Shown here in pieces: positions 1-8,905 of a stretch of 24,371 bases of DNA. A program made the position numbers and the translations under genes. A model generated the notes under the pieces. That model saw only the letters and a list, made by a program, of their open reading frames with translations, was not told the DNA's origin and did not search any database. The stretch's first letter is position 1. Each line of letters opens with the position of its first letter. Location: assembly GCA_036660615.1 (NCBI GenBank), contig JAVXAG010000012.1, positions 1-24,371 of the forward strand, in the 5' to 3' direction. This DNA is from JAVXAG01 sp036660615. GTDB taxonomy: Bacteria; Bacillota; Clostridia; Peptostreptococcales; Anaerovoracaceae.

Positions 1-113
1 CGGTTGCCATGGCTTTTGCAATCCCAACACTTCGAGTCCAACCAATGGGCAACTGTCCTTAATTGCCCACTATTTGCACACTTACCTCCTATCTGCCTTT
101 TTCTATACTCACT
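1..113. other. Window edge, no confident gene
   Basis: No gene can be assigned here. The plus strand has a short open frame running in from the edge and stopping at TAA 58-60; the minus strand has an AGGAGG-like element at about 84-90. An inverted repeat (TGGGCAA near 46-52 with TTGCCCA near 63-69) may be a hairpin. The sequence is too short to tell whether this is a gene end, an element end or spacer. Confidence 0.3.
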
Positions 114-144
114 AAAAAAGATAGCACAGAACTTCTATGCTATC
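114..144 (-). terminator. Intrinsic terminator of the papain-fold gene
   Basis: On the minus strand an 11-bp stem with one mismatch (arms 134-144 and 120-130, 3-base loop) is followed by a run of six T (complement of 114-119). It lies 26 bases beyond the stop of the gene at 170-721, as expected for the end of the sppA pair transcript. Confidence 0.75.
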
Positions 145-169
145 CTAAATCTTCATATGTGTTTTTAAC

Positions 170-721
170 CTATATACCTACTACTTTTCGGCCTACTACA
201 CTGTCTATGTATTTTGCTAATTTTCCTTCATATACCAACGGTAGTTTCAAGTCCAAATAGTCGTTTGGAACAACGTGGGTGAATATTTTGTTTAAATCAA
301 TCATATCACCAATCATAAATGCGACAAAAGTTGAACATACAAAATTACGCGTATTGTAGTATGGTATTTTTAGCTTTATGTATGCCAATGCCGGGAAATT
401 GTACCAATGACGTACTTTGGATTTTGTTAGAAAAGGTTTTAACCTGTTACCTAATATTTCATACTGATCATCTGTAATATCAACTTCATATATTTTACAT
501 TCAGTCAGAGGCTTCTTTTTCAAAATTCCTTTGCCGATATTTTCCACTTCAAAACCTGCAAGTATTGGCATCCATGTAACCCACCTTGCATATGTATACA
601 TATTTTCACAATCATCATCAAAAGTGAATACAACATGGTTGTACTCGTCCTTTGTAAAAATTCTTAAAAACTTTGTAAAAATCGTCTCTGAATTTATCAG
701 TAATAGATACATTTTTTTCAT
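170..721 (-). CDS. Permuted NlpC/P60 (YiiX/YebB-like) papain-fold protein
   Basis: A 183-residue protein resembling the circularly permuted NlpC/P60 group of papain-fold proteins, which are mostly uncharacterised amidases or thioesterases. Visible features are the N-terminal YLLLINS strand, a helix, then YNHVVFTF around residues 27-34 with the likely catalytic His, and NFVCSTFVAFM at about 126-136 with the likely catalytic Cys. There is no signal peptide or membrane segment, so it is probably cytoplasmic. AGGAGA lies 11 bases before the first ATG; a second ATG three codons later is possible. It lies 55 bases downstream of sppA and is probably cotranscribed with it. It ends in TAG, notable because the window encodes amber-decoding tRNA-Pyl; readthrough would add only nine residues before another TAG. 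The substrate is unknown. Confidence 0.72.
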   Translation of the reverse strand: MKKMYLLLINSETIFTKFLRIFTKDEYNHVVFTFDDDCENMYTYARWVTWMPILAGFEVENIGKGILKKKPLTECKIYEVDITDDQYEILGNRLKPFLTKSKVRHWYNFPALAYIKLKIPYYNTRNFVCSTFVAFMIGDMIDLNKIFTHVVPNDYLDLKLPLVYEGKLAKYIDSVVGRKVVGI

Positions 722-776
722 ATCGTTTTGTTTCTCCTAATATCGCCACTCTATTTGGGTAGGTTAGTTTACATCA

Positions 777-1844
777 TTATTTTTGTATGTTTGCCATATA
801 TGTGATAGTAAACTTATTGTTTTCTCCCATTAAATTAACCAATTGGTCATACTGACTTTCAATCGAAGAATCATTTTTTGTGAATTTGCTTAATAGTAGA
901 CTTGATAACGATGTCTTTTGAGTGTATTTGATGTCTTCAACCTTGCAGCTGAGCAACTGATAATTTGTTTTCATATCCTCTACTGCGTCTTGAAGTGTTC
1001 CAATATCATCTATAAGTCCATTTGCTTTTGCTTGTTTTGCTGTGTATACCCTGCCATCTGCAATCTTTTTGACTTTAGAAACCTTCATATCTCTGCCAGT
1101 TGCAACAATATCTACAAACTGCATATATGCGTCATCTACCAAACCTTGGAAAATTGCCTTCTGCTCCTTTGTAAGAGGATCAGCCACACTGCCCATTGCT
1201 TTATTCTTGCCAGATGTAATAGTTACAGTCTTTACCCCTAGCTTGTCAAGAAAACCAGTAATATCATACAGTGTTCCTATTGTTACACCGATTGATCCAG
1301 TCCAACAATTTCTGTTTGCAATGATTTTATCACAAGGTGCTGATATATAGTATCCGCCGGAAGCCGCCATTGAACCCATTGCTGAGTAAACAGGCCTACC
1401 AGTTTTTTTGTATTCCTTTATCTTATAATATAGTTCATCCGTAGCATAAACACTGCCACCAGGTGTATCCACATATATAACCATGCCTTTGTTATGGTCA
1501 TCATTTATCATATCGTTTATTCTTTTAATTGTCCAACTATGGTGATAAGTAGAGCTGTCAACAATACTATTTGCTGCATCTTGTCCGATAGTTCCTTCTA
1601 CATGAAGTACCCCTATGTAATCTTCATCAAAAGCGTACGTTTCTTCTGCGTCGCCACTTCCCGGACTCAACGTTTTTAGTCCCATATTGCAAGAAACTCC
1701 AAGGACCACTATTACCAATAATATTGCAAGAAATATAAATATACCTTTGCCCACTGTTTTTTTAGGTTTTTTAACTACTGTCTGTGGATTATAAGTATTT
1801 ACTTCCTTAGTTACCTCAGTTCTTTCCTCTTTAAAATCGTCCAT
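777..1844 (-). CDS. sppA: Signal peptide peptidase SppA (S49 family)
   Basis: A 355-residue membrane serine protease of family S49 that degrades signal peptides left in the membrane after secretion. The N-terminus is hydrophilic and basic, followed by one membrane segment at about 34-51. The extracellular domain has YVDTPGGSV (about 124-132), the nucleophile Ser162 in SMAASGGYY, and the general-base Lys213 in TSGKNKA. The Ser-Lys distance of 51 residues is close to that of Bacillus SppA. A Cys directly after the membrane segment is unusual but is not a clean lipobox. AAGGAG lies 9 bases before the ATG. It is the first gene of a two-gene minus-strand unit and diverges from the GntR/ABC operon. 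Confidence 0.93.
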   Translation of the reverse strand: MDDFKEERTEVTKEVNTYNPQTVVKKPKKTVGKGIFIFLAILLVIVVLGVSCNMGLKTLSPGSGDAEETYAFDEDYIGVLHVEGTIGQDAANSIVDSSTYHHSWTIKRINDMINDDHNKGMVIYVDTPGGSVYATDELYYKIKEYKKTGRPVYSAMGSMAASGGYYISAPCDKIIANRNCWTGSIGVTIGTLYDITGFLDKLGVKTVTITSGKNKAMGSVADPLTKEQKAIFQGLVDDAYMQFVDIVATGRDMKVSKVKKIADGRVYTAKQAKANGLIDDIGTLQDAVEDMKTNYQLLSCKVEDIKYTQKTSLSSLLLSKFTKNDSSIESQYDQLVNLMGENNKFTITYMANIQK

Positions 1845-1884
1845 CTTCCAATGCTCCTTAATATTTTTTTTAACTCTACTTCAA

Positions 1885-1913
1885 ATGATACACCATTGAC
1901 CAATAAAAATCAA
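1885..1913 (-). promoter_or_regulatory. Sigma-A-type promoter for sppA
   Basis: On the minus strand TTGATT (1908-1913) and TATCAT (1885-1890) are separated by exactly 17 bases, about 40 bases upstream of the sppA start. Confidence 0.6.
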
Positions 1914-1960
1914 GAAGCGATGAAATCCAAAAGATGAAGAATAAGTAAAAACACATGGTG

Positions 1961-1999
1961 TTGACAGTGTACTAGTTCATATGGTACACTAATTATAAT
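1961..1999 (+). promoter_or_regulatory. Promoter/operator of the GntR-ABC operon
   Basis: TTGACA (1961-1966) is followed 18 bases later by TACACT (1985-1990), and a perfect TATAAT sits at 1994-1999. Across this lies a 7-bp inverted repeat, AGTGTAC (1966-1972) and GTACACT (1984-1990), with 11 bases between. That arrangement is typical of operators bound by YtrA-type GntR repressors, and it would block polymerase. Autoregulation by the first gene is inferred. Confidence 0.7.
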
Positions 2000-2034
2000 A
2001 TCATTTAATAAAAAAGTAAAGGGGGTAATTTATA

Positions 2035-2421
2035 ATGTTTCAACTTGACTTAAGAAGTCGCAAGTCCATATATGAACAGGTCGTTGATAATGTCAAGGAA
2101 TTGATTATGACTAGCGTTCTAGTGACAGGTGAAAAACTACCTTCTGTAAGGGAGCTTTCTAAAATGATTACCGTTAACCCAAACACTGTGATGAAGGCAT
2201 ATCAGGAGCTTGAGCGAGAAGGATATATTTACACCACATCAGGTGTTGGAACTTTTGTGGCGGATAAAAGTGAACTTTGCGTGGATTCAAAGAGATTAGA
2301 AGAAGTGAAAAATTCGTTGCTTAACGCATTCAAACAACTCCAGTATTTGGGGCTTTCCTTCGATGACGCAAAAGACGTAGCTTTGAAAATAATAAATGAA
2401 AGGGGCAATAAAAATGATTGA
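2035..2421 (+). CDS. GntR-family repressor, YtrA subfamily
   Basis: A 128-residue DNA-binding repressor with an N-terminal winged helix-turn-helix of GntR type (residues about 10-75; signatures IYEQVVDNVKELI, LPSVRELS and VNPNTVMKAYQELE) and only a short helical tail, as in YtrA regulators that control neighbouring ABC transporters. GGGGG lies about 9 bases before the ATG. The stop overlaps the start of the ABC ATPase gene, so the two are translationally coupled. The palindrome in its promoter is the likely self-binding site. YtrA-type operons typically respond to cell-envelope stress; the inducer here is unknown. Confidence 0.9.
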   Translation: MFQLDLRSRKSIYEQVVDNVKELIMTSVLVTGEKLPSVRELSKMITVNPNTVMKAYQELEREGYIYTTSGVGTFVADKSELCVDSKRLEEVKNSLLNAFKQLQYLGLSFDDAKDVALKIINERGNKND

Positions 2422-3325
2422 AATAAAAGGATTATATAAATCTTTTGATGGTTTTCAGGCATTACACAATTTAGACTTAAGTGTGCAGAAGGGGTCTATA
2501 TACGGTCTAATTGGAACTAATGGCGCAGGAAAAACCACAATTATAAAACATTTAGCAGGTGTTCTGAGGCAAGACAAGGGGGAAATCACCTACGACAATG
2601 TTCCTGTTTGGGAAAACGAGGATGTAAAACAACAGATTGGATACATACCTGATGAACTGTATTTTCAAAATGGATTTACCCTCTTCGCTATGGGAAAATA
2701 TTATTCAAGGATTTACAAGAATTGGAACGAGGATCGTTTCCAAAAGATGGTGGCAGTTTTTAATTTAAACGGTAGGAAAAAGCTTCGTAATTTTTCAAAG
2801 GGGATGAAAAAACAAGCTGCTTTCTCATTAGTTATGTCCACTATGCCAGCTTATCTTATTTTAGATGAGCCTATTGACGGACTTGATCCTATTGTAAGAA
2901 AACTGGTTTGGCAGTATATCGTCGAAGATGTTGCTGAGAGAGAGCTTTCCGTTCTCGTATCTTCACATAATCTTCGTGAAATGGAAGGCATCTGTGACTC
3001 AATCGGTGTAATTGCAAAGGGGCAAATGAAATTACAACGGGATTTAGATGAGTTGAAGAATGATATGCACAAGGTTCAAGTGGCCTTTGGCAAAAACAAT
3101 CCAAACCCAAATCCTTATGAAGGCTTAAATGTACTCCACAAGGAATCTCGTAACTCCATAGATTTGCTTCTTATAAAAGACAAACGAGAAAAGGTTGAAG
3201 AAATCATTTACAAAAGCAACCCAATATTGTTTGACTTATTACCTCTTTCTTTGGAAGAGATATTTATTCATGAATTAGGAGGAGACAACAATGAAATCAC
3301 AGAAATCACTAAATCGATATTTTAA
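2414..3325 (+). CDS. ABC transporter ATP-binding protein (YtrB/BcrA-like)
   Basis: A cytoplasmic ATPase subunit of about 303 residues. Visible motifs are Walker A GTNGAGKTT (about 34-42), signature NFSKGMKKQ (about 127-135), Walker B YLILDEP (about 148-154) and the H-loop SSHNL. The tail, which includes LLPLSLEEIF, is that of BcrA/YtrB-type subunits. The ATG at 2414 is preferred over the in-frame ATG at 2396, because AAAGGGG lies between them at the right distance and the choice gives the usual N-terminus MIEIKGLYK. It overlaps the end of the GntR gene by 8 bases and the permease start by 35 bases. Substrate unknown; export of a drug, lipid or peptide is typical of the family. Confidence 0.92.
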   Translation: MIEIKGLYKSFDGFQALHNLDLSVQKGSIYGLIGTNGAGKTTIIKHLAGVLRQDKGEITYDNVPVWENEDVKQQIGYIPDELYFQNGFTLFAMGKYYSRIYKNWNEDRFQKMVAVFNLNGRKKLRNFSKGMKKQAAFSLVMSTMPAYLILDEPIDGLDPIVRKLVWQYIVEDVAERELSVLVSSHNLREMEGICDSIGVIAKGQMKLQRDLDELKNDMHKVQVAFGKNNPNPNPYEGLNVLHKESRNSIDLLLIKDKREKVEEIIYKSNPILFDLLPLSLEEIFIHELGGDNNEITEITKSIF

Positions 3326-5054
3326 AGTATCACCAACTGTGTTGATAGAGAATTTCAGACAGTTTTGGATTATTTCAATGATTGGGTTTTTAGTATATTT
3401 TATTGCAGGCATCTTCCCATTGATAGTAAATTACTCAAATATCGAAAATATAGCTCAAAATTTGGAACAATGCCTAGAGAACACACAGTTAATGTTTATA
3501 CTAACAAATGCATTACTTCCAATATTTATGTCAATTGCTATATTCAAATATTTGCACAGTGAAGCTTCTTCTACTATAATTCACTCTATGCCATATAGCA
3601 GAATCCGGTTATTTAACTCTGGCGTTTTATCTGGCTGGCTTATGCTACTAGCACCTATCCTTTTAACAGGAATTTTATTTCTGGCGTTGTCGGGTGCTCA
3701 TTCTTCACCAGAAGCTTTGAAGTTGCAAGAAATTGATCCTTACGGCAATTACCTGCAAGCTAGTTCAATATTTCTTTGGATGTTAGAAACTGTTATTGCC
3801 ATGACTTTTGTTTACGCAATCTCTGCTTTTGCTGCAGTTATTGCCGGCACCATGGTTATGCATGGTTTCCTTTGCTTTTTTCTGAATTCATTGATGTTCT
3901 GGTTAACTTTAATCGTTTATGCATATATAAGTACATTCTTGCATGGGTATATGGGTATGATAAATTACATGAAGTGTTCCCCTATAACCTACTCAGTTGC
4001 AGGTTACGGTGGTCTAAGCAAAGAGGATATATCTGCTCAGTTATGCTTTGTAATAGTTTCAATTTTGCTTATAATTGTTTCTGGTTTTCTATATACAAAA
4101 ATCAAACTTGAACGGGAAGAAAATGCAACGGTATTTAAAGCGGCTGGCGACATTTTCTGTGTACTCTTTTCGTTTATAGGGATGACTGGGTTTGGTTTCA
4201 TTTTAAGAAGTTATCAAAATGGTAATCACTCTATGTTGCTGTTTTATGCCGGCTGTATTATTGGCGCTCTTTTGTGTTTTGTAATAGGCCGAATAATTAT
4301 CGAAAAGACTACTAAAATATTTAATTTATCAAACATAAAAAGGCTCGGCGTGTTCACTGTATTAGTGCTGATATTCTTTTCTTTCACTATATTTGACGTA
4401 ACCGGTTTTGATAAACGGATACCTGCTACTAGTGATATTGAGTCTATTACAATTGCACCTATCAGTACTGATGATGCCTACCGCGGTGATTTAACTTTAT
4501 CCACTGGGAAAAACATAAGTCTGGTTCACAATCTTCACCAAGTGATTATTGACCAAGAACTATATGAAAGTGATTATGAGGTATTGAACCATACAGTAAC
4601 ACTTACATACAATTTAAAAAATGGTAACCAGTTAAAGCGATCGTATTCCTACTGGGGAAAACCCGACGATCCTGCCTACGATTATACTTCTAGTATCTTT
4701 GAAAGCAAAGAATACAAAAAGCTTACATCGGTTTATAACACAAAAATTTCTGATGTTGTAGAAGCTTCTTATGAAAACGAACAAGTCAGTCAAAAGATTT
4801 CCCTAGAGAAAATGCCTGCGCTATTTGCAGCCATAGACAAAGATTATCAATCTCGCGCATATGCTGACAGCGATATTGACTATAATACAAAATCCATAAA
4901 TTCGGTGTATATTAGCGTAAAGGATGGAGCAAAAAATATGTACATTACAATTAGACCAAGTGACAAACATACCATTGCTTTTTTCAAAGATCTTGGTTAT
5001 GATAAGTATGTAAATTCTACAAGTAACTACGATGACATAAAGGAAAAAAAATAA
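3291..5054 (+). CDS. ABC transporter permease with large C-terminal soluble domain (DUF6449-like)
   Basis: A 587-residue integral membrane partner of the preceding ATPase. Hydrophobic segments are evident at about 24-46, 68-86, 108-132, 160-190, 195-222, 248-268, 287-305, 318-337 and 352-372. A soluble domain of about 200 residues follows and should face outside; it resembles the DUF6449 tail of YtrC/D-like permeases. The start follows GGAGGAG and lies within the end of the ATPase gene. Its TAA stop shares a base with the next ATG (TAATG). The soluble domain may sense a wall or membrane ligand (inference). Confidence 0.82.
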   Translation: MKSQKSLNRYFKVSPTVLIENFRQFWIISMIGFLVYFIAGIFPLIVNYSNIENIAQNLEQCLENTQLMFILTNALLPIFMSIAIFKYLHSEASSTIIHSMPYSRIRLFNSGVLSGWLMLLAPILLTGILFLALSGAHSSPEALKLQEIDPYGNYLQASSIFLWMLETVIAMTFVYAISAFAAVIAGTMVMHGFLCFFLNSLMFWLTLIVYAYISTFLHGYMGMINYMKCSPITYSVAGYGGLSKEDISAQLCFVIVSILLIIVSGFLYTKIKLEREENATVFKAAGDIFCVLFSFIGMTGFGFILRSYQNGNHSMLLFYAGCIIGALLCFVIGRIIIEKTTKIFNLSNIKRLGVFTVLVLIFFSFTIFDVTGFDKRIPATSDIESITIAPISTDDAYRGDLTLSTGKNISLVHNLHQVIIDQELYESDYEVLNHTVTLTYNLKNGNQLKRSYSYWGKPDDPAYDYTSSIFESKEYKKLTSVYNTKISDVVEASYENEQVSQKISLEKMPALFAAIDKDYQSRAYADSDIDYNTKSINSVYISVKDGAKNMYITIRPSDKHTIAFFKDLGYDKYVNSTSNYDDIKEKK

Positions 5055-6232
5055 TGGTAATATATGATGTAATAATAATTGGCGGTGGTGCTGCAGGTTT
5101 ATTCTGCAGTGCCACTTTTTCACATAAGGTAAAGGGTTTGATTTTAGAAAAAACAAAATCGCCTGGCACAAAGCTTTTGATGAGTGGCAGTGGGCAATGT
5201 AATGTAACTCACAGTGGTTCAATAAAGGACTTTGTCAATTGTTATGGAAACAACGGCAAAAAAATTCGAAGTTGCCTTTACAAAAACAGTAACTCTGCTC
5301 TGGTAAATTTTTTGGAAGAAAATGGTGTTCCTACTTTTCAACGAGAGGATGGCAAAATATTTCCAAAATCTTTATCTGCACTTGACGTATTAAATATGCT
5401 ATTAAACAAATCCTATAAATGTGGATTTGAATTAGAAACAAATCAAGAAGTTTTGGCAATAAAAAAGGCTGACGATATCTTTGAAATTTCAACTGTAACT
5501 GGTATTTTTTATGGCAAAAAAGTTGTAGTTGCTTGTGGTGGCTCGTCCTACCCTACTACTGGTTCTGACGGCTCACTGCTAAGTATCCTAGAAAGGGATT
5601 TAGGAATAAAAACAGTTTCTTCCAAACCTGCTCTAGTACCTATATTTGTACAGGACTACCCTTTTGAAGATATCTCAGGAATTTCTTTTTCTGACATCCA
5701 ACTGTCGATTTTGCGCAAGGATAAATTAATCGCAAAAGGCGTCGGAGATGTTTTATTAACCCATAAATCCTTTTCTGGACCATTAATTCTTAATTTTTCC
5801 AGATACGTAACAACCGGAGACCAAATTATGTTAAACTATGTATATCCGTTGACCTATGAACAGACAATGGATATACTGAAATTTCAGGCGAAAAACAATA
5901 AGAAAGATTTGTCTAATATCCTATCTACAGAATTCAATTTACCTAAGAGATTTTGTAAAATTCTTGCAGAACAAGCCGACGACCACATTAAGGTTTTGGC
6001 CAATTTATTATGTAGACAAAAATTTTCAATCAGCGGTGTCTCAGGCTACAATGTAGCCATGTCCACATCGGGAGGTGTATCCCTTGATGAAATCGACTTA
6101 CAAACTATGGAATCCAAAGGCATTCCTGGTCTTTTCATTATTGGCGAAGTTCTCGATATTGATGGTGACACTGGTGGTTACAATCTTCAATTTGCTTTTT
6201 CATCTGCAAAAGCTACAAATAACACACTATAA
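5054..6232 (+). CDS. HI0933/BaiN-family NAD(P)/FAD-dependent oxidoreductase
   Basis: A 392-residue flavoprotein. The N-terminal dinucleotide-binding motif VIIIGGGAAGLFCS binds FAD, followed by KLLMSGSGQCNVTHSG (about 41-56), a family signature, and by VVACGGSSYPTTGSDG (about 156-171). The C-terminus has FIIGEVLDIDGDTGGYNLQ, the second flavin-binding block of HI0933-type proteins. Length fits the family (about 400). Some relatives (BaiN/RdsA) act on bile-acid intermediates, but most have no known substrate, so a specific reaction should not be assumed. It is coupled by TAATG to the permease upstream and to the transglutaminase-like gene downstream. Confidence 0.9.
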   Translation: MVIYDVIIIGGGAAGLFCSATFSHKVKGLILEKTKSPGTKLLMSGSGQCNVTHSGSIKDFVNCYGNNGKKIRSCLYKNSNSALVNFLEENGVPTFQREDGKIFPKSLSALDVLNMLLNKSYKCGFELETNQEVLAIKKADDIFEISTVTGIFYGKKVVVACGGSSYPTTGSDGSLLSILERDLGIKTVSSKPALVPIFVQDYPFEDISGISFSDIQLSILRKDKLIAKGVGDVLLTHKSFSGPLILNFSRYVTTGDQIMLNYVYPLTYEQTMDILKFQAKNNKKDLSNILSTEFNLPKRFCKILAEQADDHIKVLANLLCRQKFSISGVSGYNVAMSTSGGVSLDEIDLQTMESKGIPGLFIIGEVLDIDGDTGGYNLQFAFSSAKATNNTL

Positions 6233-6243
6233 TGGAGGAAAAA

Positions 6244-8652
6244 ATGACTTTAAAGAAAACACACTTAATTTCACTATGCATTATTCTCATCCTAACTCTA
6301 ACTATTACTTGTTTTCCATTTGAATATTCTTTTGGTGTCATGTCGGAGGTTAATGAACCATCGATGACAACAAGTTTTCAATCAAGCAATACTTTTACTG
6401 ATGAGTATGTAAAATGCAATATCAAAGGCTCAACTATGACTATAAAGTGTAAGACAAAATTGCCTACTTACGAGTTTAGAATTGCCTTATATGGTGTATA
6501 CCCACCAACTGGATATACGCCACCAGAGATATTCGTTCCTGCAATGGAAGGTAATCAATTTACTTGCAACTTGAATTTTAAAAAGTTAAATGTTCCAGAT
6601 GGCGAGTACTACATCTACATCTCAAGGATTCAAAATCCTGGTGACGCTTATGAAAGCAACCCACCAAATGGTGCTTTGTACAAGAACTTACCGATTCGTG
6701 TAAAAAAGTTTATTCCTAGGGTTCTAAAGTATAATGATGTAATTGCTGAGAACAACAAGATTCAAGCAATTGGTGAGGATTACGATCCAAATTGGTATTT
6801 GGACACGAGTTTAGATGATATAAGGTTTGTTCTAAAAAATCCTGCAACTCAGGTATTTAGTGATATGACCAGTTATAAAATCGACTTTATCCACTCTCTT
6901 TCTGATCAGGTAACTGCTGGCGCAACTTCTGACTATGAAAAACTAATAAAAATGTATGAGTATGTAGCGTCTAATTTTTATTATGACTCTATGGCTTACT
7001 CTACTTACACTCCAACTTACTCACGCCAGTTTGTTCATCCTTATGACAATTTGTATAATTTTGTAAATAAGGTACAAAGTGTCAATAGCAGTAATATGGG
7101 ACAAGTTGCCACTACCTGTCAAGGTTTTTCAGCTATGGTTATAGCTATGGCAAGATGTCAAAACATCCCATCAAGGCTAGTTTATGGTCACAGGCTAACT
7201 CCTCCAAAAAACAATTGGGGAACTGAAAACAACATTGGTCATAGGGATCACTGGTGGTTAGAAGCTTATGTAAATAATCGCTGGATAATGATTGACCCAA
7301 CTATTGGAACAAACAACAAATGGAACAGCAGCACTGATGTTTGGCAGTATTATGGATTGACTAACTACTCATATTTTGATCCATCTGACGAACAATTTGC
7401 TGTATCTCATATTTATCACAATATATATCCTGACAAAAGGTTTGGATACTTGTTATCAAACCCTGATGAAATAACTAAGCTTACTGCTTTTCTTAATACA
7501 ACATCAAATGGTAAAACAAATGGGCTTAGGTTAAATGATGCCTATTTCCCTGATGATAAAAAGACTTGGGGTGATGGGAGAAAAACCCACTTTATGACTG
7601 ATGGCTACGGCAAAACTACTCAAATCCAATGGAGCCAACAAGGTTTTGCTGGAACTATGGATTTATCTAATTTTACAAAGATGCGATTGCTTTCTTCTCA
7701 AAATAACAGGTTAACTTCTGTAAATTTAAGTGGTTGTCGCTCTCTCAGTGAAGTATATTTAGGTGGAAATCCTTTGACTGATGCAACTATATATATAAAG
7801 AACAGGAATGTTAATATTAACGCTACTGAAAATGGTGTATTTTCTCTTGAATATGACAAGAGTCACAGTAAGTCATTGGAACTGGTTTTAAAACCAAATA
7901 TTGGATACAAATTGAAATCTCTTATTAATAATTCTAATGGGAAATCAGTTACTAACAATAGGTATTACGCTTTTAATCCTGCATCTTCGTCATATACTGC
8001 AAATTTCGTCCTTGATTCAAACAGTTATGAATGTTATCTGTATAGTTACAACAATGATGCTGATTACAGACCATTTAACAAAGCAGTACAAAAACGTTTG
8101 ACTGAGCTAGGATATTTCGCAGGCAAAGTCGATGGCTATTTTGCTGAAGATACTGAAGATGCTGTAGAAAACTTCCAATTGGTTAATGGCATAACTGCCG
8201 ATGGCCGCGTAAATCAAAAAACTTGGAAGGCTATATTTACATCATCTACTGCTAAAAAACCAGCTGATGAAATAATTGCTGAAATTGCGGCGTTTAATGA
8301 AATAAAAATTTATGCAGAAGCTGCCGCAACAAAAGGCAAAATCAAAATCACTTGGCTAACTGCTATGTTGCAACCAGATGAATTAACTGAAACTCCTACG
8401 CCTACTCCTACGCCTACTGTTCAGCCACCTGTCCCTCAGGAATCTGTTCAAGTAGATGGATATCAGGTTTGGAAATCAACAAGATCAAACAGTAACTTTG
8501 TAAGAAAAGCTACAACTAAAAATTTAAGTTATACTAATACCAAGGATCTTAAAAAAGGCAGAACTTATTATTACAGAGTAAGAGCCTTCAAGAATATCAA
8601 TGGTAAAACTTATTACAGCCAGTGGACTCAAGTTAGTGCACGAGCAAAATAA
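6244..8652 (+). CDS. Secreted transglutaminase-like protein with PG-binding and FN3 domains
   Basis: About 802 residues, probably exported and wall-associated. The start at 6244 is preferred to the in-frame ATG at 6232, because GGAGG lies just before it and the N-terminus becomes a signal peptide (MTLKKTHLISL, then a hydrophobic stretch). Numbered from the 6232 ATG, the transglutaminase-like domain has Cys296 (TTCQGFSAM), His340 (HRDHWWLEAY) and Asp355 (MIDPTIGT), a complete papain-like triad. A leucine-rich-like stretch (about 477-520) follows, then a peptidoglycan-binding repeat (about 612-670, LTELGYFAGKVDGYF) and a C-terminal FN3 domain interrupted by a TPTPTPT linker (about 717-741). There is no LPXTG motif. 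Wall remodelling or cross-linking is inferred. It is the last gene of the plus-strand operon. Confidence 0.85.
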   Translation: MTLKKTHLISLCIILILTLTITCFPFEYSFGVMSEVNEPSMTTSFQSSNTFTDEYVKCNIKGSTMTIKCKTKLPTYEFRIALYGVYPPTGYTPPEIFVPAMEGNQFTCNLNFKKLNVPDGEYYIYISRIQNPGDAYESNPPNGALYKNLPIRVKKFIPRVLKYNDVIAENNKIQAIGEDYDPNWYLDTSLDDIRFVLKNPATQVFSDMTSYKIDFIHSLSDQVTAGATSDYEKLIKMYEYVASNFYYDSMAYSTYTPTYSRQFVHPYDNLYNFVNKVQSVNSSNMGQVATTCQGFSAMVIAMARCQNIPSRLVYGHRLTPPKNNWGTENNIGHRDHWWLEAYVNNRWIMIDPTIGTNNKWNSSTDVWQYYGLTNYSYFDPSDEQFAVSHIYHNIYPDKRFGYLLSNPDEITKLTAFLNTTSNGKTNGLRLNDAYFPDDKKTWGDGRKTHFMTDGYGKTTQIQWSQQGFAGTMDLSNFTKMRLLSSQNNRLTSVNLSGCRSLSEVYLGGNPLTDATIYIKNRNVNINATENGVFSLEYDKSHSKSLELVLKPNIGYKLKSLINNSNGKSVTNNRYYAFNPASSSYTANFVLDSNSYECYLYSYNNDADYRPFNKAVQKRLTELGYFAGKVDGYFAEDTEDAVENFQLVNGITADGRVNQKTWKAIFTSSTAKKPADEIIAEIAAFNEIKIYAEAAATKGKIKITWLTAMLQPDELTETPTPTPTPTVQPPVPQESVQVDGYQVWKSTRSNSNFVRKATTKNLSYTNTKDLKKGRTYYYRVRAFKNINGKTYYSQWTQVSARAK

Positions 8653-8657
8653 CAAAA

Positions 8658-8679
8658 ATGTAAACCAAATGGTTTACAT
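8658..8679. repeat. Near-perfect 22-base palindrome after the transglutaminase gene
   Basis: Ten-base arms (8658-8667 and 8670-8679) around a 2-base centre form a perfect inverted repeat immediately after the stop. It could be a protein-binding site or part of the terminator region. Confidence 0.5.
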
Positions 8680-8691
8680 CCAATATAAACG

Positions 8692-8728
8692 AAAAAGTTC
8701 CGATGCAATTGTTGCACCGGAACTTTTT
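8692..8728. terminator. Bidirectional intrinsic terminator
   Basis: Arms 8692-8708 and 8712-8728 pair over 17 positions with one mismatch, with a 3-base loop. The outer ends are A5 and T5, so it can terminate both the plus-strand operon and the minus-strand DUF2007 gene, which converge here. Confidence 0.85.
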
Positions 8729-8824
8729 CAATTATGCCCTCTTTACCGTTCATTTTAACTTGTTGACCTTGTTCGACTCAATATATCTTCATCACAATAC
8801 TGTAACTACAAGATAAACAATACT

Positions 8825-8855
8825 ATACTTCCTAATGAAGGTAAAGTATTTTTTT
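8825..8855 (+). terminator. Second, weaker plus-strand terminator
   Basis: ATACTT (8825-8830) pairs with AAGTAT (8844-8849), with an inner CCT/AGG pairing and a 2-base bulge, followed by a T run 8849-8855. It backs up the terminator at 8692. The rest of 8729-8905 shows nothing recognisable. Confidence 0.5.
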
Positions 8856-8905
8856 ACTAACTGTTCAATATAGGTATTTAACTGTCGTAAATTGGTATTC
8901 TATTG

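Noticed and set aside
1..86. A minus-strand frame starting at a GTG near 86 (after AGGAGG) with TAG as its fourth codon, open to the window edge, as a possible pyrrolysine-containing gene.
   Set aside because: Spacing from AGGAGG to the GTG is only 3 bases, the protein resembles nothing I recognise, and only about 27 codons are visible. The plus strand is also open here.
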